A stretch of 14,092 nucleotides of DNA, taken from the NCBI GenBank assembly GCA_038224615.1, contig JBBRFH010000065.1:1-14092 (forward strand). The letters are read 5' to 3'. Below, piece after piece: positions 1 to 10,502 of the stretch. Positions within the stretch are counted from its first letter, which is position 1, and every line of letters begins with the position of its first letter. A program made the translations under genes and the position numbers. This DNA comes from JBBRFH01 sp038224615. GTDB lineage: Bacteria; Planctomycetota; Phycisphaerae; Tepidisphaerales; Tepidisphaeraceae. Below the pieces are notes generated by a model, which was not told the DNA's origin, did not search any database, and saw nothing but the letters and a program-made list of their open reading frames with translations.

Positions 1-1531
1 GATCTGGCTCCTGGCGCACGCCGAGGAGGCCGACCGCGGCGGGCTCCAGACCGTCGGCGTCTACGTCGGCGCCGGGTCGATGCTCTGCCTCGTGATGTTC
101 CGCCAAGTCTTGTCGATCCGCGAGAAAGTTCGCCTCAACAGCCGGCTGGTCGATGCGTTTGCCGACCTCAAACACGCGGCGTTGCACGATAAGCTGACCG
201 GGCTGCCCAACCGAACGCTGCTGCGCGACCGCCTGGCGCATGGGCTCAAGCGGCGCGACGCCGACCGGACGCTGACGCCCCTGGCGCTGCTGTTTCTCGA
301 CTTCGACCGCTTCAAGGTGATCAACGACAGTCTCGGGCACGACGCCGGGGACCAGTTGCTCGCGCAGATTGCCCAGCGGCTCGTCGCCTGCACGCATGCG
401 ACCAACGGTGACGACATCGACGCGCCCATCACCGTCGCGCGGCTGGGCGGGGACGAGTTCGTGGTGCTCAGCGATGACATCGCCGGCACCGCCGACGCGG
501 CGCGGCTCGGCGAGCGACTGTTATCGGCCTTGAGGCAGCCTTACACGCTTCGTGGCCGGCTGGTGACGGTGACGGCGAGCATCGGCATCACCACCAGCCA
601 GCTCGGCTATCGACGGCCTGAAGACGTCATCCGCGACGCCGACGCCGCGATGTACCACGCCAAGGCCGCGGGCAAGGCGTGCTATGCGGTGTTCGACGCA
701 CGCATGCATGCCGAGGCGACGGCGCGGCTCGATCTCGAGAACGACCTCCGCCGCGCCGTCGCCGAGCATCATTTTGAACTGTTTTACCAGCCGATCGTCT
801 CGCTCAACAGCGGCGCGCTCGAAGGCTTTGAGGCGCTGCTGCGCTGGCGTCATCCCATCCGCGGCCTGATCGCGCCCGTGTCGTTCATCTCCATTTGCGA
901 GGAGACCGGGCTGATCATCCCGATCGGCCAGTGGGTGATCGGCGCGGCGTGCCGGCAACTGCGCGAGTGGCAATTGCGTTACCCGCAGCACGCGGGTCTG
1001 ACGATGAGCGTCAATCTCTCGGCAAGGCAGTTGTTTGAGCCGGACCTGATCCCCACGATCCGTAGCGCCATCGAATCCGCCGGCATCGCGCCACAATCGC
1101 TGATGATCGAGATCACCGAGAGCATCATGATTCGCGACCTCCCCGCCGGTATTGCGGTGCTGGAACAGATCCGCGACGTCGGCGTTCACCTGCACATGGA
1201 CGATTTCGGCACGGGCTATTCATCGCTGAGTTGCCTGCACCAGTTCCCGCTGCACGCGCTGAAGATCGACCGCAGTTTCATCCAGAACGCCTCCGCGCAC
1301 CGCGACTACGCCGCCGTCGTCAGGACGATTGTCGAGCTGGCGCGCAATCTCGGCATGACGCTGATTGCTGAAGGCGTCGAGGACGCCGACCAGGTCGCGA
1401 TGCTGCAGGCAATGGATTGCGACCAGGCCCAGGGGTACTACTTCGGCAAGCCCGCGCCTGCGCAGGATGCGGAGAAGCTCCTCAGCGTCCCGTCGATCGT
1501 ACGCGCGCCTGCGGCAAGCCGCGCCGCGTGA
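1..1531 (+). CDS. Membrane-anchored GGDEF-EAL cyclic-di-GMP protein, 5' end missing
   Basis: The protein makes and/or breaks down the second messenger cyclic di-GMP. The reading frame is open to the left edge, so the N-terminus, probably sensory and membrane-bound, lies outside the window; the ATG at 80 is internal. The first visible residues include a hydrophobic helix (about nt 50-115), read here as the last membrane segment, then a short linker into the GGDEF domain (about nt 180-690). The RLGGDEF signature is at nt 440-460. The usual RxxD product-inhibition site just before it is replaced by DAPI, so feedback inhibition is probably absent. The EAL domain (about nt 740-1480) keeps EALLRW at nt 830, the Asn of SVNLSARQ, the Glu of EITES, DDFGTGYSS near nt 1199, the Lys of LKIDRSF and EGVE, so phosphodiesterase activity looks intact. 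The net direction of activity cannot be read from sequence. It converges on gltB with no functional link seen. Confidence 0.93.
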   Translation, partial: IWLLAHAEEADRGGLQTVGVYVGAGSMLCLVMFRQVLSIREKVRLNSRLVDAFADLKHAALHDKLTGLPNRTLLRDRLAHGLKRRDADRTLTPLALLFLDFDRFKVINDSLGHDAGDQLLAQIAQRLVACTHATNGDDIDAPITVARLGGDEFVVLSDDIAGTADAARLGERLLSALRQPYTLRGRLVTVTASIGITTSQLGYRRPEDVIRDADAAMYHAKAAGKACYAVFDARMHAEATARLDLENDLRRAVAEHHFELFYQPIVSLNSGALEGFEALLRWRHPIRGLIAPVSFISICEETGLIIPIGQWVIGAACRQLREWQLRYPQHAGLTMSVNLSARQLFEPDLIPTIRSAIESAGIAPQSLMIEITESIMIRDLPAGIAVLEQIRDVGVHLHMDDFGTGYSSLSCLHQFPLHALKIDRSFIQNASAHRDYAAVVRTIVELARNLGMTLIAEGVEDADQVAMLQAMDCDQAQGYYFGKPAPAQDAEKLLSVPSIVRAPAASRAA

Positions 1532-1540
1532 TCACGAACA

Positions 1541-1609
1541 CCTGAAGCCGATGAAGCCGCGGGGTTTACCCGGCGTACGCCGACCAAGGTCGGCGGCTTC
1601 ATCAGGCGC
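1541..1609. terminator. Nested palindromes between convergent genes, possible bidirectional terminator
   Basis: An 11-bp perfect inverted repeat (GATGAAGCCGC at 1550-1560 with its complement at 1593-1603) encloses two further palindromes: CGGCGTACGCCG at 1571-1582, and a 7-bp stem with a 2-nt centre at 1579-1594. These share bases, so they cannot all form together. The element lies between the stop codons of the GGDEF-EAL gene (1531) and gltB (1645), where a terminator serving both strands is expected. There is no T-run on either side, so it is not a classical intrinsic terminator. It could instead be an RNA-stabilising hairpin or one copy of a dispersed intergenic repeat. Confidence 0.5.
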
Positions 1610-1644
1610 GCAATGCGTCGATGCGGCACGGTCGGGGGACCGGC

Positions 1645-6255
<4,611 letters not shown>

Positions 6256-6606
6256 GACAGTTGTGTGGTTCGGGAACACCCTGCTGCGGCTGACGGACAG
6301 GTCGTGAGAAACATCAGAAGCGCTTGCTGCAGGTCGGGTCAGTGTCGATTGGGTCTTGGGCGCGACGGACAAGATGAAATGGCTGCTCGGGCAAAGCCGC
6401 AAGCGGCTCCACGTACGGTTCGGCGATCGATCAGCGTTTCATATCCGCTCGGCCCTTTCCATCTAGCCAGCCCAATCCCGACGCGGCGGTTGAAGTGCGT
6501 CGGGCGGGACAGTATAGCAGATTTCCGGGGTGCTAGACAAACCAATCTGGCGCGGCGCGACGAACCGTTTGCCAGCCGATCAGGGATCGCCACAATACCA
6601 GCCCCG
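6256..6606. other. 351-bp divergent intergenic region between gltB and the CDF gene
   Basis: No credible gene lies here. The rightward half holds a sigma70-like promoter for the CDF transporter at 6490-6518 (listed separately). I see no convincing promoter for gltB on the opposite strand, although its leader must start in this region. A short perfect palindrome, AGCCGCAAGCGGCT (6395-6408), could form a hairpin in the gltB leader; its role is unknown. An in-frame extension of gltB up to 6402 covers part of the region, but its sequence is unlike glutamate synthases. Confidence 0.6.
6490..6518 (+). promoter_or_regulatory. Sigma70-like promoter for the CDF transporter
   Basis: TTGAAG (6490-6495) and TATAGC (6513-6518) are separated by exactly 17 bp. 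AT-rich hexamers like these are rare in the surrounding G+C-rich DNA. Transcription would start near 6525, giving a leader of about 80 nt before the ATG at 6607. The pattern resembles the promoter ahead of rpsR. Confidence 0.55.
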
Positions 6607-7545
6607 ATGATCCACGCCATTCGCCGCATCCCCCGACCCGAGCTGAACGCCGTTGGCGTGTCCGTGGTCGTCGGAATCGTCCTCCTGACGATCAAGTTCG
6701 TCGCCTATTACCTTACCGGGTCGGCGGCGATTTTTTCCGACGCGGTCGAGAGCATCGTCAATGTCATGGCCTCCCTGGTGGCGCTATGGGCGCTGGCGAT
6801 CGCCCACCTGCCGCCGGACGAAAATCACCCTTACGGGCACGGCAAGGTCGAATTCGTCTCCGCCGGCTTTGAAGGCGGGATGATCCTGCTGGCGGCGGTG
6901 TTCATCTTCGTGAGCACCGTCAACACCATTTTCTTTCATTTCCGCGACATGGGCCCCAAACAGATCGACGTGGGCCTGGTGCTCATCGTCATGGCGATGC
7001 TGATCAACGGCGCCGTCGGCGTGATGCTCATCCGGGTCGGCCGAAAGCAGCGGTCACTGACGCTCGAAGCCGATGGGCATCACCTGATGATCGACGCCTA
7101 CACCAGCGTGGCGGTGCTGGTCGGCCTGGGGATCGTCCGGGGCACCGGCTGGATGTGGGCCGACCCGATCGTCGCTGTCGGAATCGCGGTCTACATCGCC
7201 CTCGCCGGCCTGCGCCTGCTTCGCGAAGCCCTCGGCGGGCTGCTGGACGCCCAGGACATGGCCGACGAAAAGGCCTTGGTCGACCTCCTCCGCACGCATG
7301 TGGGCACCGAGGGAACAGACCCGCAAATCTGCAGCTTCCACAAGGTCCGGCACCGTCACAGCGGGCGATACCACTGGGTCGATTTCCACATCATGGTGCC
7401 GGCCGACCTCAACGTCGCCGACGGGCACCGGATCGCCAGCCGGATCGAGTACGCCATGGAGCACCTGCTCGGCGAGGGGAACGCGACGGCCCACATCGAG
7501 CCCTGCGACAACCCCGACTGCGAGCACTGCGGGCGGCGATCGTGA
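6607..7545 (+). CDS. Cation diffusion facilitator (CDF) family transporter
   Basis: This inner-membrane antiporter of 312 residues should export a divalent metal ion. Hydrophobic segments fit the six-helix CDF fold (about residues 15-37, 41-66, 86-110, 119-143, 162-178 and 183-204), followed by a cytoplasmic domain (about 213-300). Family marks include the SDA start of helix 2, HPYGHGK at 74-80 and HxxxD in helix 5 (His159, Asp163). In helix 2 the usual His/Asp-xxx-Asp pair reads Glu48-xxx-Asn52. I recall this ES-xx-N variant from other bacterial CDF proteins, so it may mark a subgroup rather than a loss of function. The tail carries Cys300, Cys305 and Cys308 in CDNPDCEHC, a possible extra metal site. 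The ATG at 6607 was chosen because the family homology starts there; the frame is open far upstream only by antisense overlap with gltB. No Shine-Dalgarno is visible. The metal cannot be assigned. Confidence 0.92.
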   Translation: MIHAIRRIPRPELNAVGVSVVVGIVLLTIKFVAYYLTGSAAIFSDAVESIVNVMASLVALWALAIAHLPPDENHPYGHGKVEFVSAGFEGGMILLAAVFIFVSTVNTIFFHFRDMGPKQIDVGLVLIVMAMLINGAVGVMLIRVGRKQRSLTLEADGHHLMIDAYTSVAVLVGLGIVRGTGWMWADPIVAVGIAVYIALAGLRLLREALGGLLDAQDMADEKALVDLLRTHVGTEGTDPQICSFHKVRHRHSGRYHWVDFHIMVPADLNVADGHRIASRIEYAMEHLLGEGNATAHIEPCDNPDCEHCGRRS

Positions 7546-7563
7546 AAAAGGCATCCCTCCCGG

Positions 7564-7591
7564 TTGAAATCCCCCGGGCGACCTGTATAGT
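7564..7591 (+). promoter_or_regulatory. Sigma70-like promoter for rpsR
   Basis: TTGAAA (7564-7569) and TATAGT (7586-7591) are separated by 16 bp. Each hexamer matches the sigma70 consensus at five of six positions, the best promoter match I found in the window. It starts just after the CDF stop codon (7545) and would give a leader of about 30 nt to the rpsR ATG, so rpsR need not rely on read-through from the transporter. Confidence 0.7.
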
Positions 7592-7628
7592 GGCTCGTCT
7601 CGACTGACCGAATTTGGAGTTCATAGCG

Positions 7629-7880
7629 ATGGCCCGTCCGAAAGAGCAGTTCCAGACGTTTTCCAAGACCAAGACCCGCGTCACCAAGACCGCCGAGAGC
7701 GGGAAGATGTACGTGGATTACAAGGACACCGAGTCGCTCAAGAAGCTCATGAGCGGCAACGGCAAGATCCAATCCCGCAAGCGCTCCGGCGCGTCGGCGA
7801 TGGAGCAGCGGATGATCAGCCGCGCCGTCAAGCGTGCCCGCTACATGGCGATGCTGCCCTACACCGCAATCGTCGGCTAA
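7629..7880 (+). CDS. rpsR: 30S ribosomal protein bS18
   Basis: bS18 is a small-subunit ribosomal protein that, by family knowledge, binds beside bS6 on the platform. The 83 residues contain the family core: YVDYKD (28-33), GKI (45-47), the basic region around RKRSG (50-54), and AVKRARYMAMLPY (66-78), followed by a short tail. No cysteine is present, so this is the zinc-free form. The start at 7629 is supported by GGAG at 7616-7619, 9 nt upstream; an in-frame TTG at 7614 would overlap that site and add residues unlike the family. In many bacteria rpsR sits with rpsF, ssb and rplI. Here it stands alone with its own promoter and terminator. Confidence 0.94.
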   Translation: MARPKEQFQTFSKTKTRVTKTAESGKMYVDYKDTESLKKLMSGNGKIQSRKRSGASAMEQRMISRAVKRARYMAMLPYTAIVG

Positions 7881-7910
7881 CCGAACACCCCCCGCATAGC
7901 ACGGCCGCCC

Positions 7911-7928
7911 CGGACGCTTCGGCGTCCG
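7911..7928 (+). other. UUCG-capped hairpin downstream of rpsR
   Basis: CGGACGC (7911-7917) and GCGTCCG (7922-7928) form a perfect 7-bp stem closed by a TTCG loop on a C-G pair, the very stable C(UUCG)G tetraloop. It lies between the rpsR stop and the main terminator. Without its own T-run it is more likely to protect the mRNA 3' end than to terminate. Confidence 0.6.
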
Positions 7929-7946
7929 CCGACGACCAACATTGCG

Positions 7947-7981
7947 ATGCCCGAACCTGCGGAGGCTCGGGCATTTTTTTT
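7947..7981 (+). terminator. Intrinsic terminator of rpsR
   Basis: ATGCCCGA (7947-7954) pairs perfectly with TCGGGCAT (7967-7974), with an inner CCT/AGG stem, and runs directly into eight T residues (7974-7981). This is a textbook rho-independent terminator, 66 nt after the rpsR stop codon. It isolates rpsR from the leftward rsmG unit that ends at 8132. Confidence 0.93.
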
Positions 7982-8131
7982 GCGCGCCGACCAAGCCGTG
8001 CCCGATTTTCCACACACCGGAATCCGAGCGGACTGAACGCGTATCACACGCCTGCGTCGCTGGGAAAACAGTTCGCCGAGCTGCCCGAAGCGGTGGAGGC
8101 GATGAAAAGTCCCGCCCGCCGGCGAGTCCCG

Positions 8132-8773
8132 CTATGTTTTCAACGCGCAAACGAGCGTGATGTGCCCGTCGAGTTGCGGCACGGCCGGCGCGTGGGAAGT
8201 GACCGTCCATCGCCGGCGCGCGTGCGGCGAAAGCCGATCGATCTCCTCGCGGGCCTTGGGTCCCTTGAGCGCGATCAGCACGCCGCGCGGTTTCATCAGT
8301 CGTTCGCACCATCCCAGCAGCGTGTCCAGTTCTGCAACGGCGCGGGCCGTCACGACGTCGAATTTCAGCGATGCCGCTTCTATGCGCGTGTGCAGCGTTC
8401 GCACGTTGGACACGCCCACCGCGTCACAGATCGACTGCACGGCGTCGAGCTTCTTCTTCGTCGAGTCGATCAACGTCACTGCGATATCCGGCCGGGCGAT
8501 CGCCAGGATCGCCCCGGGGATCCCGCCGCCAGTACCCACGTCGGCCAATTGCAAACGCGATGCGTGCGGCGCGCTCGGCGGCAGGTATCGCAGGACCGCC
8601 AGCGCATCGGCAACGTGCTTGATCTCCGCTTCGGCCTTGTCGGTGATGCGCGTCAGGTTGATGTGCGCGTTTCGCTCGATCAGCAGATCGAGATAGCGAT
8701 CGAGCTGCCCGATCTGCGCCGGCGAAAGCGACAGCCCGGCTTCGCGGGCAAGCTCCGTCCACAGGTCGATCAT
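8132..8773 (-). CDS. rsmG: 16S rRNA (guanine527-N7)-methyltransferase
   Basis: RsmG (formerly GidB) uses S-adenosylmethionine to make m7G at position 527 of 16S rRNA. The 213 residues match the family along their length: NLTRITD (39-45), the SAM-binding loop DVGTGGGIPG (78-87), the acidic LID at 101-103 followed by STKKK, ARAVAEL (143-149) and ALKG (168-171). Length is normal. The ATG (8773-8771) overlaps the TGA of the upstream phosphatase gene as ATGA, and no separate Shine-Dalgarno is seen, so translation is probably coupled to that gene. rsmG often neighbours gidA/mnmG or parAB; neither is here. Confidence 0.94.
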   Translation of the reverse strand: MIDLWTELAREAGLSLSPAQIGQLDRYLDLLIERNAHINLTRITDKAEAEIKHVADALAVLRYLPPSAPHASRLQLADVGTGGGIPGAILAIARPDIAVTLIDSTKKKLDAVQSICDAVGVSNVRTLHTRIEAASLKFDVVTARAVAELDTLLGWCERLMKPRGVLIALKGPKAREEIDRLSPHARRRWTVTSHAPAVPQLDGHITLVCALKT

Positions 8774-9207
8774 GGCAGCAGCCCGCTGAGCAGGTAATCG
8801 CGAAAGACGTCGTTGTAGAGCGCACCCGGTCGGCGTGTCTGGATGCGCGTCACCGCGTCTTTACCGTTCATCCCGCAGTACATCAGGATCAGGCCCGCCA
8901 TCAGCGCCGAGCGGTTCAGGCCAAGGCCGCAGTGGCACAGCACGCGGTCGCCGCGGTTGATGAGCGTCGCGCCGAGCTTAGCTACCGCGTGCAGGCGGTC
9001 AAGATCGGGGATCTGCTTGTCGAGGATCGGCAGATAAATGTAGAGGATCTGGTTGGCGTCAGTCGGTACGTCGTGATCGATGCCGCCTTCGAGGTCGATG
9101 ATAGTGTCGATCCCGCGCTCCTTGATCAGCGACCAGTCCACGATCGCCGCCGAGAGGTAGAGACGGGCGTCGTCATCGAGCTGCACGATTTCTAAAAGCA
9201 TGTCCAT
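8770..9207 (-). CDS. Cys-based (dual-specificity/tyrosine type) protein phosphatase
   Basis: This 145-residue cytoplasmic protein carries the PTP-loop motif HCxxGxxRS: His92, Cys93 (nucleophile), Arg99 and Ser100, in LCHCGLGLNRSA, followed by a hydrophobic helix as in dual-specificity phosphatases. Asp63 or Asp68 in the ILDKQIPD stretch could be the general acid. The fold matches small DSP/PTP proteins; substrates could be phosphoproteins, phosphorylated nucleic acids or phospholipids. The ATG at 9207 has GGGAG ending 5 nt upstream; a TTG at 9219 and an ATG at 9201 are weaker alternatives. It is the first gene of a two-gene leftward unit and shares an ATGA overlap with rsmG. Confidence 0.88.
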   Translation of the reverse strand: MDMLLEIVQLDDDARLYLSAAIVDWSLIKERGIDTIIDLEGGIDHDVPTDANQILYIYLPILDKQIPDLDRLHAVAKLGATLINRGDRVLCHCGLGLNRSALMAGLILMYCGMNGKDAVTRIQTRRPGALYNDVFRDYLLSGLLP

Positions 9208-9261
9208 CGTTGCTCCCAAGTGTACGGGCGGATTCTGGAACCGAAAAACCTTTGGTGCCTA

Positions 9262-9289
9262 TTGCGAGCACATGTGACCGCGTTAGGGT
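9262..9289 (+). promoter_or_regulatory. Weak candidate promoter for the exporter operon
   Basis: TTGCGA (9262-9267) and TAGGGT (9284-9289) are spaced by 16 bp, 22 bp upstream of the first ATG of the operon. The -10 match is poor, and the spacing from a divergent gene leaves little room for alternatives. Treat this as tentative. Confidence 0.25.
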
Positions 9290-9310
9290 GAGGTTGGGGA
9301 TCAGTAAATC

Positions 9311-9544
9311 ATGCGCGCAATGTTTAAAACGCCGACGCCGATGATCGAGCGTCACTTCGGCAAGCTGATCAAAGTCGGCCAGCGTGCCGGCAAGGTGCTG
9401 ATCGAGGTGTTGCTCGCCGCCGCTAACGCCATCGCGAACTCCACCCAGCTGTTGGAACTGGGCATCACGCTCAGCGCCGGAGTATCAAGCATCCTGACAG
9501 TGGTTCTGCACGGCATTCTGATTCAGAAAGAGAGACGGTCATGA
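9311..9544 (+). CDS. Small membrane protein of unknown function, first gene of exporter operon
   Basis: I do not recognise this 77-residue protein. It has a basic N-terminus, a possible amphipathic helix (about 12-48) and one clear membrane segment (about 50-71) ending in a positively charged QKERRS tail. A stop codon lies just upstream in frame; GGGGA at 9296-9300 is a plausible ribosome-binding site 10 nt before the ATG. Codons favour G or C in third position like the neighbours, which supports a real gene. Its TGA overlaps the ATG of the HlyD-like gene as ATGA, so the two are probably translated together, and it may be an accessory subunit of the exporter. A gene remnant is the main alternative. 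Confidence 0.65.
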   Translation: MRAMFKTPTPMIERHFGKLIKVGQRAGKVLIEVLLAAANAIANSTQLLELGITLSAGVSSILTVVLHGILIQKERRS

Positions 9545-10500
9545 AACCGTCGCACATGCATTGGGTGGCCGCACTGCTGGTCGCCGTCGGGGTCGTCAGT
9601 TGTAACCGCCAGCCGGGCGAACGCGTGCAGGGTTACGTCGAGGGCGAATTTGTTTACGTCGCCTGCCCGTCGGCCGGCGCGCTGGAGGCGCTGAACGTGC
9701 AGCGCGGCGCGCAGGTGAAGCCCGGCGACGCGCTCTATTCGATCGAAAGCATCTCGCAGCAGGCCGCCCGTGATGAAGCCGCCCGGCGCGTCGCGCAGGC
9801 GAAGGCGAGCATGGAAGACATTCGCAAGGGTCGCCGGCCGTCGGAGATTGATTCGATCGAAGCCCAACTCGGGCAGGCCAAGGCGTCGCTCGATTTCTCG
9901 ACCAGCGAACTGGCGCGGCAGGAAAGCCTGACTCGCAACGGCGCGGCGTCCGCTCAGGAGATGGACCGCGCGCGGACGTCGCGCGACCACGACCAGAACC
10001 TCGTCGCCCAGATCCACGCCGATCTCGCGACGGCGCGGCTCGGGCAGCGCGATGACCAGATCGTCGCCGCCGAGGCCAATCTTCGCGCCACCGAGTCGGC
10101 GCTGGCGCGGGCCGAGTGGGATTTTTCGCAGACCAAACAGAGCGCCAAGCAGGCGGGCATCGTGTTCGACACGTTCTATCGCCCGGGCGAATGGGTGGCC
10201 GCCGGCAAGCCGGTGGTAGCGCTGCTGCCGCCGGGCAATGTGAAAGTGCGTACCTTCGTCCCGCAGGACCGCGCCAGCCGGCTGCAGGCGGGGCAACATC
10301 TGACGGTCTTCGTCGACGGCGTTAAACCCGTCGTCGGCAGTGTGAGTTTCATCTCGCCGAAGGTGGAGTACACCCCGCCGGTGATTTATGGGCAGGAAAG
10401 TCGCGGCAAGCTGGTGATCATGGTGGAACTGGTGTTCGATCCGCAGATCGCCGCCAGCCTGCACCCAGGCCAGCCGGTTGACGTGCGACTGGAGCCGTAA
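9541..10500 (+). CDS. HlyD-like periplasmic adaptor (membrane fusion protein) of ABC exporter
   Basis: This adaptor would link an inner-membrane ABC exporter to an outer-membrane channel. Its 319 residues start with a hydrophobic signal ending in VVSC (Cys21), a plausible lipobox, so it may be a lipoprotein. A biotinyl-lipoyl half-motif follows (about 27-70, with GALEALNVQRGAQVKPGDAL), then a long alpha-helical hairpin (about 72-200, including the typical TRNGAASAQEMDRA turn) and the second half and beta-barrel (about 205-315). The layout resembles the YbhG/YhiI group, which pairs with ABC-2 exporters. The gene overlaps the 77-aa gene upstream by ATGA and is followed 2 nt later by the ATPase. 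No TolC-like outer-membrane gene is in the window. Confidence 0.91.
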   Translation: MKPSHMHWVAALLVAVGVVSCNRQPGERVQGYVEGEFVYVACPSAGALEALNVQRGAQVKPGDALYSIESISQQAARDEAARRVAQAKASMEDIRKGRRPSEIDSIEAQLGQAKASLDFSTSELARQESLTRNGAASAQEMDRARTSRDHDQNLVAQIHADLATARLGQRDDQIVAAEANLRATESALARAEWDFSQTKQSAKQAGIVFDTFYRPGEWVAAGKPVVALLPPGNVKVRTFVPQDRASRLQAGQHLTVFVDGVKPVVGSVSFISPKVEYTPPVIYGQESRGKLVIMVELVFDPQIAASLHPGQPVDVRLEP

Positions 10501-10502
10501 AT

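Noticed and set aside
521..1195. Leftward 224-codon frame inside the GGDEF-EAL gene
   Set aside because: It is antisense to conserved GGDEF and EAL domains with no recognisable content of its own.
6256..6402. 49-residue N-terminal extension of GltB from an ATG at 6402
   Set aside because: The extension is unlike GltB N-termini, and the nucleophile Cys27 sits at a normal distance from the ATG at 6255.
7356..8312. Leftward 318-codon frame spanning rpsR, its terminator and flanking genes
   Set aside because: It overlaps rpsR, the T8 terminator, the end of the CDF gene and the end of rsmG, and shows no domain.
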